In this document: in pieces, positions 36,057 through 45,034 of the stretch
Layout: every line of letters begins with the position of its first letter
Position numbering within the stretch: position 1 is the stretch's first letter
Assembly (NCBI RefSeq): GCF_038595005.1
Contig: NZ_CP151997.1
Location: forward strand, 1,674,001 to 1,738,000
DNA from: Chryseomicrobium sp. FSL W7-1435
Lineage (GTDB): Bacteria; Bacillota; Bacilli; Bacillales_A; Planococcaceae
Direction: 5' to 3'
Length of the DNA: 64,000 bases
Translations under genes and position numbers: made by a program
The notes under the pieces: generated by a model
Databases searched by the model: none
What the model was told of the DNA's origin: nothing
Seen by the model: the letters and a program-made list of their open reading frames with translations, nothing else

Positions 36057-36572
36057 ATGGAAAAAGCAACATTTGCGGGCGGCTGTTTTTGGTGTATGGT
36101 TAAGCCCTTTGACACATTCGAAGGAATTCATAAAGTAACGTCTGGCTATATGGGGGGGCACGTGGATAACCCTAGCTATGAACAAGTGAAAACAGGAACA
36201 AGTGGTCATTTAGAGGTCGTGGAGATTGAATTTGATCCTGCCTTATTCCCGTACTCACAACTGCTTGAGATTTTCTGGCAACAGATCGATCCAACTGATG
36301 ATGAAGGTCAGTTCCAGGACCGTGGAGATCAATACCGTACAGCTATTTTCTACTACACAGATGAACAACGTGAGCAAGCTGAACTAGAGAAGACAAAATT
36401 ACAGGACAGTCAAAAGTTTGCTAAACCGATTGTCACGCGCATCCTCCCTGCCACGACATTTTATCCGGCAGAAGAATACCATCAAGATTTCTACAAAAAA
36501 GATCCTGAACACTACCAGCAAGACCTTGCACAATCAGGCCGTGTTGAATTCATCGAAAAGAACTGGAAGTGA
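36057..36572 (+). CDS. msrA: Peptide methionine sulfoxide reductase A (first of two)
   Basis: 171 residues, reduces S-methionine sulfoxide in proteins. Catalytic Cys10 in AGGCFWCM, followed by the usual [15 protein letters not shown] and YHQDFYKK blocks. No C-terminal resolving Cys is visible, so it probably uses an external reductant at Cys13 or thioredoxin. Start ATG 36057 has GGAGGCG 6 nt upstream; TTG 36006 is not supported. Unlike the second copy at 63 kb it is not linked to msrB. Diverges from the LCP gene. Confidence 0.93.
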   Translation: MEKATFAGGCFWCMVKPFDTFEGIHKVTSGYMGGHVDNPSYEQVKTGTSGHLEVVEIEFDPALFPYSQLLEIFWQQIDPTDDEGQFQDRGDQYRTAIFYYTDEQREQAELEKTKLQDSQKFAKPIVTRILPATTFYPAEEYHQDFYKKDPEHYQQDLAQSGRVEFIEKNWK

Positions 36573-36629
36573 CTTTTTACAAATTCATGGTATAATGAAA
36601 TGATTGTGTTTACAGGAGGGTATAAATAA

Positions 36630-38243
36630 ATGATTCAAGTTAGTGAAGTTAGTTTACGTTTTGGTGATCGTAAGCTTTTTGAAGATGTTAATATTAAATT
36701 TACTGCAGGTAACTGTTACGGGTTGATTGGTGCCAATGGTGCTGGTAAATCAACGTTTATTAAAATTTTGTCTGGTGACATCGAGCCTCAAGAAGGCCAT
36801 GTATCTATGGGGAAAGATGAGCGTCTAGCTGTCTTAAAGCAAGATCACTTTGCCTATGAAGGCCATGAAGTCTTAGAGACTGTTATCATGGGTCACAAAC
36901 GTTTATTTGAAGTAATGAACGAAAAGAATGCGATTTACATGAAAGAAGATTTCTCTGATGAAGATGGTATGCGAGCAGCTGAACTTGAAGGTGAATTTGC
37001 CGACATGAACGGTTGGGAAGCAGAATCTGAAGCAGCAATTTTATTACAAGGTCTTGGTATCTCTGAAGATTTACATGCCAAGAAAATGAGCGATTTAAAC
37101 GGTTCTGACAAAGTGAAGGTTCTATTAGCCCAAGCGCTATTCGGCAAACCTGATGTCCTTTTACTCGATGAGCCGACTAACCATTTGGACTTAAAAGCCA
37201 TTCAGTGGTTGGAAGAATTCTTAATCAACTTTGAAAACACGGTTATTGTAGTATCCCATGACCGTCACTTCTTAAATAAAGTGTGTACGCATATTGCTGA
37301 TTTAGACTTCGGAAAAATTCAAGTCTACGTCGGGAACTATGATTTCTGGTACGAGTCAAGTCAACTTGCACTGAAAATGGCGCAAGATCAGAACAAGAAA
37401 AAAGAAGAGAAAATTAAAGAGCTTCAAGCATTCGTTGCACGATTCAGTGCCAATGCATCTAAATCTAAACAAGCCACTTCTCGTAAGAAAACGCTTGAAA
37501 AGATTGAACTCGATGATATTCGCCCGTCTTCTCGTAAATATCCATACGTAAACTTCTCTATGAAACGCGATATCGGGAATGATGTACTTCAGATTTCTGG
37601 TCTAACACACAAAGTAGATGGACATACGTTACTAAACGATGTGCACTTTATGTTAAATAAAGACGACAAGATCGTCCTACTTGGTGATGAGCTTGCAAAA
37701 TCGGCTTTACTTCGCATATTAGCTGAAGAAGAACAGCCAACTAGCGGTTCTGGTTCTGTTCGCTGGGGCGTGACAACAACACGTGCCTACTTCCCTATTG
37801 ATAACGCGCGTTATTTTGAAGGCAGTGAAAACTCACTGGTTGATTGGTTACGTCAATATTCTCCTGATGATGAAAGCGAAACTTTCTTACGCGGCTTCCT
37901 AGGACGCATGTTGTTCTCTGGTGAAGAGGTTAAGAAAAAGCCTTCTGTATTATCAGGTGGAGAAAAAGTACGTTGTATGCTATCTAAAATGATGTTATCT
38001 GAATCAAACGTCTTACTTTTAGATGAGCCTACCAATCACTTGGACCTTGAATCGATTCAAGCCTTGAATAATGGGTTGATTGTCTTTAAAGGCGCTATGA
38101 TGTTCACCTCTCATGATCATCAATTCATCCAAACGATTGCGAATCGTGTAATTGAAATCTTGCCGGACGGATCTATTTTAGATAAGCAACTTTCTTATGA
38201 TGAGTATCTAGAATGGAAAGAACAGCAAGCTGTCACGAATTAA
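36630..38243 (+). CDS. ABC-F ATPase (YkpA/YbiT-like) with a degenerate second P-loop
   Basis: 537 residues, two ATPase domains joined by an alpha linker, soluble, ribosome-associated class. Domain 1 Walker A is GANGAGKST. Its signature is SDLNGSDKVKV instead of LSGGE-like, and Walker B LLLDEPTNHLD is intact. Domain 2 has no recognisable P-loop (LGDELAKSALL at the expected place) but a good signature (LSGGEKVR) and Walker B. That asymmetry may be a trait of this subfamily. AGGAGGG lies 7 nt before ATG. Single gene with its own terminator. Translation factor or resistance role unknown. Confidence 0.85.
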   Translation: MIQVSEVSLRFGDRKLFEDVNIKFTAGNCYGLIGANGAGKSTFIKILSGDIEPQEGHVSMGKDERLAVLKQDHFAYEGHEVLETVIMGHKRLFEVMNEKNAIYMKEDFSDEDGMRAAELEGEFADMNGWEAESEAAILLQGLGISEDLHAKKMSDLNGSDKVKVLLAQALFGKPDVLLLDEPTNHLDLKAIQWLEEFLINFENTVIVVSHDRHFLNKVCTHIADLDFGKIQVYVGNYDFWYESSQLALKMAQDQNKKKEEKIKELQAFVARFSANASKSKQATSRKKTLEKIELDDIRPSSRKYPYVNFSMKRDIGNDVLQISGLTHKVDGHTLLNDVHFMLNKDDKIVLLGDELAKSALLRILAEEEQPTSGSGSVRWGVTTTRAYFPIDNARYFEGSENSLVDWLRQYSPDDESETFLRGFLGRMLFSGEEVKKKPSVLSGGEKVRCMLSKMMLSESNVLLLDEPTNHLDLESIQALNNGLIVFKGAMMFTSHDHQFIQTIANRVIEILPDGSILDKQLSYDEYLEWKEQQAVTN

Positions 38244-38266
38244 GAAATGAATTAGAAAAAAAAAAT

Positions 38267-38313
38267 AACAGTAGATTCTCTGGAGTATTCTAGAGAATCT
38301 ACTGTTTTCTTTT
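38267..38313. terminator. Bidirectional terminator after the ABC-F gene
   Basis: Perfect 15-bp stem (38267-38281 with 38292-38306), T-run on the plus side and A-run on the other, so it may also end the minus-strand DUF1232 gene. Confidence 0.85.
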
Positions 38314-38338
38314 TATTGAGTTCTGTTTTAAGCCTCTA

Positions 38339-38800
38339 TTACATTGGTGAACGTTTCATAAATTGTCCGATTAATGATTTCGTCGGGAATTTACCGAGTA
38401 TGGACTCTCCACTAGCAGTTAACTTTTTCAACGTGTCTAGTAGTCTGTCATCGCCTGCCCAATGATCTTCTAACACTTCTGGAGTCAATCGATTCACAAG
38501 TAGGTTGAGGACAAATGTGGCAATGATCAGGTCATCAACAAAACCTCCTGGACCTGTTAACAGTTCAGGAATGAAATCTACTGGTGCGACGAAATAAGCA
38601 ATACCGCTCCCTAGCAAGGCTTTACTCTTAAAATCTATGCGCGGATCAGTAAGTGATTTCACCATTAAATGAAAAATATCTGGTGCAAATAATAGGTACG
38701 AACTAACTTTTGTAATTCCTTTTTTTTCTAAGTAACTCGTGATAGACTTACGTAAACGCTCATAAAAATCTAATTGCTGCTGCATTTCTGGTGGTTGCAT
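38339..38800 (-). CDS. DUF1232 (YkvA-like) membrane-associated protein
   Basis: 153 residues. The DUF1232 core is at about 60-110: the DFKSKALLGSGIAYFVAPVDFIPE motif, followed by DDLIIATFVLNLL. One or two hydrophobic segments suggest membrane association. Function unknown. Start ATG 38800, with AAAGGGAGG about 9 nt upstream; the ORF continuing to 38839 has no RBS. Diverges from the lipoprotein gene with a ~95-bp gap holding no other gene. Confidence 0.75.
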   Translation of the reverse strand: MQPPEMQQQLDFYERLRKSITSYLEKKGITKVSSYLLFAPDIFHLMVKSLTDPRIDFKSKALLGSGIAYFVAPVDFIPELLTGPGGFVDDLIIATFVLNLLVNRLTPEVLEDHWAGDDRLLDTLKKLTASGESILGKFPTKSLIGQFMKRSPM

Positions 38801-38895
38801 GGTCAATTCCTCCCTTTGTAGTAGTATACCAATTTTCAAGCTGATTGAAACTTATTGCCAACTGCTTCGTCTAATCGTCAAAGGAGGTCACCACT

Positions 38896-39561
38896 TTGAA
38901 ATCCTATTCCATATTACTAGTAGTTCTTTTAGCTGCCTGTTCACCACTGCAATCATCTACAGAAACGACAGAAACCACAACATCACCGACTGATTCACCA
39001 ACTACCAATCAACCTTCGTCTCCACAACAAGAGGTCGTAGAAGAGCAACCAGACCTTCATACGTATTTCATGCCGAATCAAAGTGCTGCCACATTTGAGG
39101 GAATGGGAAATGAATATGCAACCTATACTTTGAACACGCAACATCTTTATGAAAATTATATTGGTACGCTTGAAGATAACGGAGGCACGGTGGTACAGCG
39201 AATCTACCGCATCGAGGATACACGCATCGTTAAAATTTTCGAAGAAGCGGAAGCCTATGACGCCGACTTCCCTCCTCTAACTGAATTAGAGGCAATGCCT
39301 GAGCTCGAGACTTATCTGTCCCTTCCATTTGAAGAAGGAAATGAATTTAATGGGTGGACGATCACAGAAACAAGTGGCATGCTGACCACTCCTTATCAGA
39401 CATTTGAGAATGTCATCACACTTACACGTGAAGGTGAAGATCAATCAACTATTGAAAGACATTTCGTAGAGGGATTTGGAGAAGTAAAACGAGTATTTCG
39501 TATGCCAGCTGGCGAGAGTGAAGAATTTGAAGTCACCTCTAGCTTATTATCTATCGACTAA
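38896..39561 (+). CDS. Lipoprotein of unknown function
   Basis: 221 residues starting at TTG, supported by AAAGGAGGT 6-7 nt upstream. Signal peptide SILLVVLLAAC with a lipobox ending at Cys15. Then a ~35-residue low-complexity linker rich in Thr, Ser, Pro and Glu (typical cell-wall spacer) and a ~160-residue beta-rich domain (VVQRIYRIEDTRIVKIFEE, YQTFENVITLTREGE). I do not recognise the domain; it is likely exposed on the outer face of the membrane. Single gene with its own terminator. Confidence 0.7.
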   Translation: MKSYSILLVVLLAACSPLQSSTETTETTTSPTDSPTTNQPSSPQQEVVEEQPDLHTYFMPNQSAATFEGMGNEYATYTLNTQHLYENYIGTLEDNGGTVVQRIYRIEDTRIVKIFEEAEAYDADFPPLTELEAMPELETYLSLPFEEGNEFNGWTITETSGMLTTPYQTFENVITLTREGEDQSTIERHFVEGFGEVKRVFRMPAGESEEFEVTSSLLSID

Positions 39562-39597
39562 AAAAAGCATGACCAGTGACGGTCATGCTTTTTTGTG
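39561..39597. terminator. Bidirectional terminator, lipoprotein/csp
   Basis: Perfect 14-bp stem AAAAAAGCATGACC with its complement (39561-39574, 39581-39594), T-run. It lies between convergent genes, ending 4 bp before the csp stop codon. Confidence 0.9.
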
Positions 39598-39600
39598 TTC

Positions 39601-39801
39601 TTATAGTTTTGATACATTAGCTGCTTGAGGTCCGCGGTTGCCTTCTACTACTTCAAATTCTACAGCTTGCCCTTCATCCAGTGATTTGAATCCTTCACCT
39701 GTGATAGCTGAGAAATGTACAAATACATCATTCTCTCCTTCGATTTCGATGAATCCGAAGCCTTTTTCTGCATTGAACCATTTTACTGTACCTTGTTTCA
39801 T
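39601..39801 (-). CDS. Cold-shock protein (CspA family)
   Basis: 66 residues, an RNA/ssDNA-binding OB-fold protein. RNP1 KGFGFIEI and RNP2 VFVHF are intact, and the surface aromatic residues are kept. Start at ATG 39801, with TTGGAGG 8 nt upstream; a longer ORF through the leader is rejected. Its mRNA would have a ~133-nt 5' leader from the promoter at 39940-39967, containing a large hairpin. Such long leaders are usual for cold-shock genes and may govern translation at low temperature. Acts as a chaperone for RNA; paralogue (cspB/C/D) not resolved. Confidence 0.94.
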   Translation of the reverse strand: MKQGTVKWFNAEKGFGFIEIEGENDVFVHFSAITGEGFKSLDEGQAVEFEVVEGNRGPQAANVSKL

Positions 39802-39840
39802 CTGTAAAACCTCCAAAAAATATAGTGAATATGCGAAAAG

Positions 39841-39905
39841 AAAAAATTCACATATCCGATGAAGTACCGATGCGTTCACCGATCACTACATAGGATATGT
39901 GAATT
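39841..39905 (-). promoter_or_regulatory. Hairpin in the csp 5' leader, terminator-like
   Basis: A 13-bp perfect stem (AATTCACATATCC with GGATATGTGAATT; minus strand 39905-39893 with 39857-39845) encloses a 35-nt loop and runs into TTTTTTCTTTTC. It lies about 30 nt inside the predicted csp transcript and 40 nt before its start codon. It may be an attenuator, a temperature-dependent structure, or a terminator for the DUF1033 gene upstream. Confidence 0.55.
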
Positions 39906-39939
39906 AGTACACGTCAGTTCGCTTTAATTTGTTATTTAA

Positions 39940-39967
39940 ATTATACCAGCTCCACCTGCTCAGTCAA
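39940..39967 (-). promoter_or_regulatory. csp promoter
   Basis: Minus strand: TTGACT (39967-39962), 16-bp spacer with an extended TGG before the -10, TATAAT (39945-39940). It is a near-consensus sigma-A promoter, placing the transcript start near 39934. Confidence 0.75.
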
Positions 39968-39990
39968 CAACCAAAAACTGAGTAGAGCAA

Positions 39991-40272
39991 CTATTCTGGT
40001 TGTTCTGTGAAAACAAACAATCCATGATACAGTTGAAGATTTTCTTCACAATCTTCACAATAACAGACTTCTTTTCCATCCCAAAAAGCAAAGTAACCCT
40101 TTTTTTCTCGGGAAAAGGAATAGGTGTTAGTGAATTCTTCGACTTTATGTAAAAGAAAAGCATGGGCTTCAGATTCTGATGGGAAGGACCAGCTGTCAAT
40201 AATTTGCGATGACCAGCCTTCAAAAAGATACCAAGGCTCATAATCAGCCTTCATATAAATTACACGATACAT
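39991..40272 (-). CDS. DUF1033 family protein
   Basis: 93 residues. The opening YRVIYMKADYEPWYLFEGW is the DUF1033 pattern, and the region CYCEDCEENLQLYHGLF holds a CxCxxC cysteine group that could bind a metal. Function unknown. GAGGAAGGG lies 7 nt before the ATG. An overlapping ORF in another frame (39960-40241) is a shadow. It sits just upstream of the csp promoter on the same strand and probably has its own transcript. No membrane segment. Confidence 0.8.
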   Translation of the reverse strand: MYRVIYMKADYEPWYLFEGWSSQIIDSWSFPSESEAHAFLLHKVEEFTNTYSFSREKKGYFAFWDGKEVCYCEDCEENLQLYHGLFVFTEQPE

Positions 40273-40425
40273 GCTTGTCCCTCCTTCCTCTACTCATTAT
40301 GCTAAAAAGGCAGTGCGCTGTCGACTAAAGTGCTTGCAATTATTGCCGTTGAAACTGATACTAGGCATAAGAATGAAACTTTTCTTAATACAAAACGTAT
40401 GTAAAAGTAGTGAAAGAGGTGCGCT

Positions 40426-41100
40426 ATGAATTCTACTTACACAACTATTCGTCATTTACTCAATATCCCAATTAGCAGCTCTTCCTGGTTACTCTTATTA
40501 ATTCCATTGGACGCAGGTCTTGCAATCAGTACCGCTGTTGCAGCAGGTTCCTACGCTGCGGCCAATTATTCGATTAAAGGTATTCAACGCTACCATGTTG
40601 TAAAAAAACATGGGTTAACTTGGACGGAGCTTCAACACATTTCTACACAAGTCGATGAGGCACAAGCCAAGATACGTGAGTTAAATCAATTTTATACTCG
40701 TGTTCGTTCATTCCGCTCCATTAAACAATTGATTGAGATGAATCGAGCAGCTAAACGAGTGGTCCAACTTGTGAAAGAAGAGCCAAAACGGTTTTACCTC
40801 GTTGAAAGTTTCTTCTACTCCCATATAGACAGTGCGCTGGAAATTACTAAAAAATATGCGCTACTTGTAAGACAGCCGAGTAAAGACGCTTCGACAAAAG
40901 TTGCCTTGATGGATGCGCGAGACATGATGGATGACATCAATGAACTTCTGCAACAAGATGTCAATGACGTCATTCGTCAAGACATCAGTCAGTTGCAACT
41001 TGAACTCGATTATGCAAAACAGCTCTCAAACCGATTACCGGAACCTAAAGGAGACGATGACAATGAGCACAGAACAAAGGAATACAACAAACCAAACTGA
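40426..41100 (+). CDS. xpaC: XpaC-like protein
   Basis: 224 residues with a hydrophobic N-terminal hairpin (about 18-50) and a helical, charged rest. This is the XpaC family, first described through hydrolysis of X-phosphate (5-bromo-4-chloroindolyl phosphate); it is probably not an enzyme itself. AAAGAGGTG lies 7 nt before ATG. The telA-like gene starts inside its last 38 bp. The xpaC-yaaN pair in B. subtilis is the same, and the proteins are commonly found together with TelA. Membrane-attached, cytosolic domain; real function unknown. Confidence 0.8.
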   Translation: MNSTYTTIRHLLNIPISSSSWLLLLIPLDAGLAISTAVAAGSYAAANYSIKGIQRYHVVKKHGLTWTELQHISTQVDEAQAKIRELNQFYTRVRSFRSIKQLIEMNRAAKRVVQLVKEEPKRFYLVESFFYSHIDSALEITKKYALLVRQPSKDASTKVALMDARDMMDDINELLQQDVNDVIRQDISQLQLELDYAKQLSNRLPEPKGDDDNEHRTKEYNKPN

Positions 41101-42232
41101 TTATTTATTAGATGAATTATTAATGGAACCTGTTACTAAGTCCGAGGTCCCTTCTACTCAACAAGTAAAGCTACTTGATCGCTTAACAGAAGAAGAACAG
41201 GCGAAAGCAAAGCAATTAGCAACTCAGATACCTGTCGGCGACTATGAATCCATTTTGACGTACGGAGCAACTGCTCAAAACGAATTGACAAAGTTTTCAC
41301 ATCAAATGTTAGACCATGTTCAGAAAAAAGACATTGGGCCTGTTGGCGACATATTAGGCGATTTGATGAAGAAGTTAAATGAAATCAATCCTGAAGAGCT
41401 GAATCAAAAAGAGCGAAAAGGCATCCGCAAGCTATTTTCAAAAATGAATCGCTCGCTTCAAGAAGTGATGACTCGCTACCAAAAACTTAGCACACAAGTC
41501 GATCGAATCGGTATTCAATTAGAGCATTCTAAACGAGGATTAGTAGAAGATGTCCGTATGCTAGACAAGTTGTATGATCAGAACAAAAACTATTTTAAAG
41601 CATTGAATATCTATATTGCCGCAGCGGAATTAAAACGTGATGAAATTGTTAGTGTCACGATTCCTGCCCTTCGCCAGAAAGCTGAACAGTCAGATGATCA
41701 AATGGCTTTCCAAGAAGTGCATGACATGACGCAATTTGTGGACCGCTTGGAAAAGAGAATCTATGACTTGCAACTTTCACGTCAGATTACGATTCAGAGT
41801 GCGCCACAAATTCGGATGATTCAACAAACTAATCAGACACTGGCAGAAAAAATTCAGTCGTCTATCATGACTTCTATCCCCCTCTGGAAAAATCAGATTG
41901 CGATTGCTTTGACTTTAAATCGCCAACAGAAAGCTGTTTCCGCACAACGTCAAGTCACAGCGACGACAAACGATTTACTGTTGAAAAACTCTGAAATGCT
42001 GAAAGTGAATTCCATTGAAACCGCGAAGGAAAACGAACGTGGTATTGTGGAGATCGACACATTGAAAAAGACGCAAGAGAATTTATTGAGCACTATCGAA
42101 GAAACGTTACAGATCCAAGCAGATGGTCGCATGAAACGAAAAGCTGCGGAACTTGAGATTGCTCGAATGGAAGATGAATTGAAAAATCGCCTTCTGCAAA
42201 TTCAAGAGCGTTCAGAGAATCGTGTTAACTAA
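41063..42232 (+). CDS. TelA/YaaN-family toxic anion resistance protein
   Basis: 389 residues, almost all helix/coiled coil. The TelA core is clear: [29 protein letters not shown]-type segment with the LDKLYDQN motif, then [31 protein letters not shown]. Start ATG 41063 has AAAGGAG 9 nt before it; ATG 41057 is too close. It overlaps xpaC by 38 nt. Family members have been linked to tellurite resistance and tolerance of cell-wall antibiotics; mechanism unknown. Cytosolic. Convergent with the vWA/MoxR genes, and the two pairs may act on the same stress. Confidence 0.87.
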   Translation: MSTEQRNTTNQTDYLLDELLMEPVTKSEVPSTQQVKLLDRLTEEEQAKAKQLATQIPVGDYESILTYGATAQNELTKFSHQMLDHVQKKDIGPVGDILGDLMKKLNEINPEELNQKERKGIRKLFSKMNRSLQEVMTRYQKLSTQVDRIGIQLEHSKRGLVEDVRMLDKLYDQNKNYFKALNIYIAAAELKRDEIVSVTIPALRQKAEQSDDQMAFQEVHDMTQFVDRLEKRIYDLQLSRQITIQSAPQIRMIQQTNQTLAEKIQSSIMTSIPLWKNQIAIALTLNRQQKAVSAQRQVTATTNDLLLKNSEMLKVNSIETAKENERGIVEIDTLKKTQENLLSTIEETLQIQADGRMKRKAAELEIARMEDELKNRLLQIQERSENRVN

Positions 42233-42236
42233 AAAT

Positions 42237-42276
42237 AACCCGCTACAGTCTTCATGACTGTAGCGGGTTTTGTTTT
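42237..42276. terminator. Bidirectional terminator, telA/vWA
   Basis: Perfect 14-bp stem (42237-42250 with 42256-42269, loop TTCAT), T-run. It lies between convergent genes, 3 bp from the end of the vWA gene. Confidence 0.9.
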
Positions 42277-42278
42277 GC

Positions 42279-44129
42279 CTATACGGTTACTTGAATGAGT
42301 TGTTGCAGCATTCGTTTGAGTAAGCGGTGCGCTTCAGATGTAAATTGATCAATTGAATCAGTTGCAGCTGTTCGCTTGCCATATATCGTGGCAAACAACT
42401 GGCGCTGTTCTTCTGAGACGGGTGCGTCTGATAAAAATAGATGTAAAAAAGCAATCCCGCTTTTGGTCAAACCTTGAACGGCATCTGCAGTATCCACGAT
42501 TCCTTGTTCTCGGTAGTCGAATGCAGAAGGTTCCCCATCGGAGAAATAGAGAAGAAATTTTTGTTGTTCTTTTCGAGCAAGCAAACTTTCAGCAGCAATT
42601 CGAAGCGCGTAGCCATCCCGGTTATCTTCATGGGCTTCCATAGCGTACACAGCGAATGCAGAGTCACTAAAATTCGTATAGTCATGAAGAATTTCAAAGT
42701 AATTAGGCTGATACGTATCTGTCGCATCATAGGCATCTTCATAATGTTGAACAATTTGATGCGGAATTCGCAGTTGCCTTAGGACATCATGCACATACAA
42801 CACCGCAGCCTTTGTCTCTTCCAATTTGTCTTGCATAGAAGCAGAGCCGTCAACTAATAAATAAAACACAGCATCCAGTTCTTTACTTTGCTGACCATTC
42901 CGGTAGAAGAGACGCGGACGTTCCTCTAACCACAAAGGCAGTAAATTCTTTTGCAGTCTTCCTTTTACTAAGCCTGTTAGTTGCTCGTTTGTTTTTTTAG
43001 CTATTTCTTTTTGAAACAGTGTTACCAGTTGTTTTACATAAGGTGCTTGTTCTATCCGTTTTTTCACAATTTTTTGGAGATCCGTAGAGTCTTTGACTAC
43101 TACATGATTCTCAATTTTTTCAACAGCTGCATGGATTTTTGGCAGGACCGACTTCGTCACTAAGTCAAAATCATAGTTTTCTTGTTGCCTAGCAGAAGAT
43201 TTTCCTAAACCGATGGATGTCGGTTCATGATCATCTCTTCCCTCTTCGACTGCCCCGTCAGGATTAGCGAGATCACTATCACGGCCATGTTCAATTTCAA
43301 ATCGTAAATGCATGCCCTGCTCGTCTTCATTCTCTTGGTGCCACATCTGCATCATCTCTTCAACAGACTCTTTTTCTTGGTCCGTACCTTTTATTTCTTT
43401 TTTGATGCCGCGGTGGTACGTAAAATTAGTAAATTCAGACCCTCGTAAAACAAGATGTTGAAAATGCCTCAACTGACAATCTGCGCGTAAATAGTCTTGC
43501 AGCTGATAACTTATCGCCAACGCCAAATCAATAGAATCTTGAGTAGAACGAAGTTGTCTTTGGGAACGGAGCAATGGCAGTAAAGGTGAAAACTCTTCTA
43601 TATGTTCAATGGAAAGTGTTCCTTCATAAAGGGACAGTGCGATATAAAAGACAAGAGCATCCGACAAAAAAGAACGTTTTTGATAGGTGACCATCTGTTG
43701 GTGATAAAAAGGGATAGTCGCTTCCTGCCGAAGGGAGAACCACTTTTTAGTTCCTTTTCTAGTGGCCATTATTTGCTGAGAAAATCGAAATTCTTCTAGT
43801 AAAAAAACTAATTGTGTAAGTAACCCTTGTTGAGGATGATCGGCAAACTCTTCACGAAACTCTTGAAAATCTCTTAAACTAAAATTTTTATAAAATCCAA
43901 GTGTAAGTAGCAAGACATCTGTGATGCGACCAGCATGCTGCAACCGTGGTGCTCTATGACGCCAAAAGACACTGATAGCTACTGTTGCATCTGCAGGGTT
44001 TAGTTCTACAAGTTGACGCTCCGTTAAAGTAAACTCATTATGATTCATCCAGGCTCTAGCCAGTCGCTCAAAATGCAAGATTTGCTCCGTCTCGATCAGT
44101 TCATTGTTAAATCGAATAAAGCGTTCCAT
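42279..44129 (-). CDS. yojO: vWA-domain protein (YojO/CoxE-like)
   Basis: 616 residues. The C-terminal ~200 residues form a von Willebrand factor A domain with the MIDAS motif DGSASM and later FSDGEPSA. The N-terminal two-thirds is helical and highly charged, with an acidic stretch near the middle. It is coupled to a MoxR AAA+ ATPase gene by a one-base stop/start overlap, the usual vWA-MoxR chaperone pair that loads metals or remodels complexes. In B. subtilis the pair yojN-yojO also neighbours odhAB. Target protein unknown. The related cobaltochelatase/NorQD systems use the same architecture. Confidence 0.85.
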   Translation of the reverse strand: MERFIRFNNELIETEQILHFERLARAWMNHNEFTLTERQLVELNPADATVAISVFWRHRAPRLQHAGRITDVLLLTLGFYKNFSLRDFQEFREEFADHPQQGLLTQLVFLLEEFRFSQQIMATRKGTKKWFSLRQEATIPFYHQQMVTYQKRSFLSDALVFYIALSLYEGTLSIEHIEEFSPLLPLLRSQRQLRSTQDSIDLALAISYQLQDYLRADCQLRHFQHLVLRGSEFTNFTYHRGIKKEIKGTDQEKESVEEMMQMWHQENEDEQGMHLRFEIEHGRDSDLANPDGAVEEGRDDHEPTSIGLGKSSARQQENYDFDLVTKSVLPKIHAAVEKIENHVVVKDSTDLQKIVKKRIEQAPYVKQLVTLFQKEIAKKTNEQLTGLVKGRLQKNLLPLWLEERPRLFYRNGQQSKELDAVFYLLVDGSASMQDKLEETKAAVLYVHDVLRQLRIPHQIVQHYEDAYDATDTYQPNYFEILHDYTNFSDSAFAVYAMEAHEDNRDGYALRIAAESLLARKEQQKFLLYFSDGEPSAFDYREQGIVDTADAVQGLTKSGIAFLHLFLSDAPVSEEQRQLFATIYGKRTAATDSIDQFTSEAHRLLKRMLQQLIQVTV

Positions 44130-44989
44130 TACGCATCAATCCAAGAATCAATAATTTCGTGGACAAGTTGCTTTTCTTGTAGATCTCCCATCTTCTCAAT
44201 CAACCCATAGCGATAGGCTCTAGTTAACGGCATATGATAAGACAGTTCAATCACATCGAATAATGAACGAATGGAAGCGGCTTCATCAGCTACACGGCCT
44301 TGTTCTGCGAGTTCCCTTAGTTCCTCAGTGATTGATAATACGATATCTACTTGGCTTACCTCATAGTCAGGATACGTGTTGACGACCAAATCTTTTAAAA
44401 CGGCTCCTTGAATATAAGGGATTTGAAAAGAAACAAAACGATCTTTTAAAGCCTCATTCAAAGGAGCTGTACCCATATAGCCTTCGTTGATTGCCGCAAT
44501 GACTCCAAAGTCTGGATGCGCGTGGATCACTTCACCCGTGAATGGATTGGTCAACATTTTTCGGTAATCTAAAATACCGTGTAAAATAGGCAACGTCTCG
44601 GCTTTAGCCATATTGATTTCATCAATATACAGAAGATGTCCCTGTTTCATCGCCTGGACTACCGGTCCTTCGATAAACTCGATGGCCGTTTGTCCTTTCT
44701 TCTGTACGATGGTTTTAAAACCAAGTAGTGCTTCTGCATCTAAATCAACCGATGTATTGATACTTTGCATGGGTTGGTGAAAATAAGCACTGATGGACTC
44801 TGCCAATTTCGTCTTTCCTGCCCCTGCTGGCCCTTTTAACAGCACAGGCTTCCCAAGTGCCACGGTAGTTTGAATATCCTCTAATAAGTGCTTTGTAGGG
44901 CTCACATAGCCGCCCTTTCGAATTCGGGAAGACTCTTCACCATACTGGCGGTGTGATCGTTGTTCCAGTTGTTGTTGTCGTATCGTCAT
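44129..44989 (-). CDS. yojN: MoxR-type AAA+ ATPase (YojN-like)
   Basis: 286 residues, hexameric ATPase of the MoxR/NorQ group. Walker A GPAGAGKT at about residue 57-64, Walker B LLYIDEINMAKAE, sensor-1 AAINEGYMG, and arginine-finger ALKDRFVSFQIPY are present. AAGGGGGC lies before the ATG. It works with the vWA protein downstream. As a pair they usually fit metal-cofactor insertion or stress-related folding; no client is visible apart from the nearby odhAB, whose co-location is conserved in Bacillus but is not proof of a functional link. Confidence 0.88.
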   Translation of the reverse strand: MTIRQQQLEQRSHRQYGEESSRIRKGGYVSPTKHLLEDIQTTVALGKPVLLKGPAGAGKTKLAESISAYFHQPMQSINTSVDLDAEALLGFKTIVQKKGQTAIEFIEGPVVQAMKQGHLLYIDEINMAKAETLPILHGILDYRKMLTNPFTGEVIHAHPDFGVIAAINEGYMGTAPLNEALKDRFVSFQIPYIQGAVLKDLVVNTYPDYEVSQVDIVLSITEELRELAEQGRVADEAASIRSLFDVIELSYHMPLTRAYRYGLIEKMGDLQEKQLVHEIIDSWIDA

Positions 44990-45006
44990 CTTTTTGCCCC
45001 CTTATC

Positions 45007-45034
45007 TAAAAAAACCGATGGAAATCCATCGGTC
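45007..45034 (-). terminator. Terminator between DUF6501-like and yojN genes
   Basis: Minus strand: stem 45033-45025 with 45022-45014 (ACCGATGGA/TCCATCGGT) then TTTTTTTA. It overlaps the small gene's stop codon. Confidence 0.85.

Noticed and set aside
39960-40241. 93-codon minus-strand ORF overlapping the DUF1033 gene
   Set aside because: Other-frame shadow of a gene that has an RBS and family match.
40931-41062. Longer TelA start at 40931
   Set aside because: It would overlap xpaC by 170 nt without an RBS; ATG 41063 has AAAGGAG at proper distance.
42353-42782. Plus-strand ORFs opposite the vWA gene
   Set aside because: Antisense shadows, no RBS; the vWA frame has the MIDAS motif.
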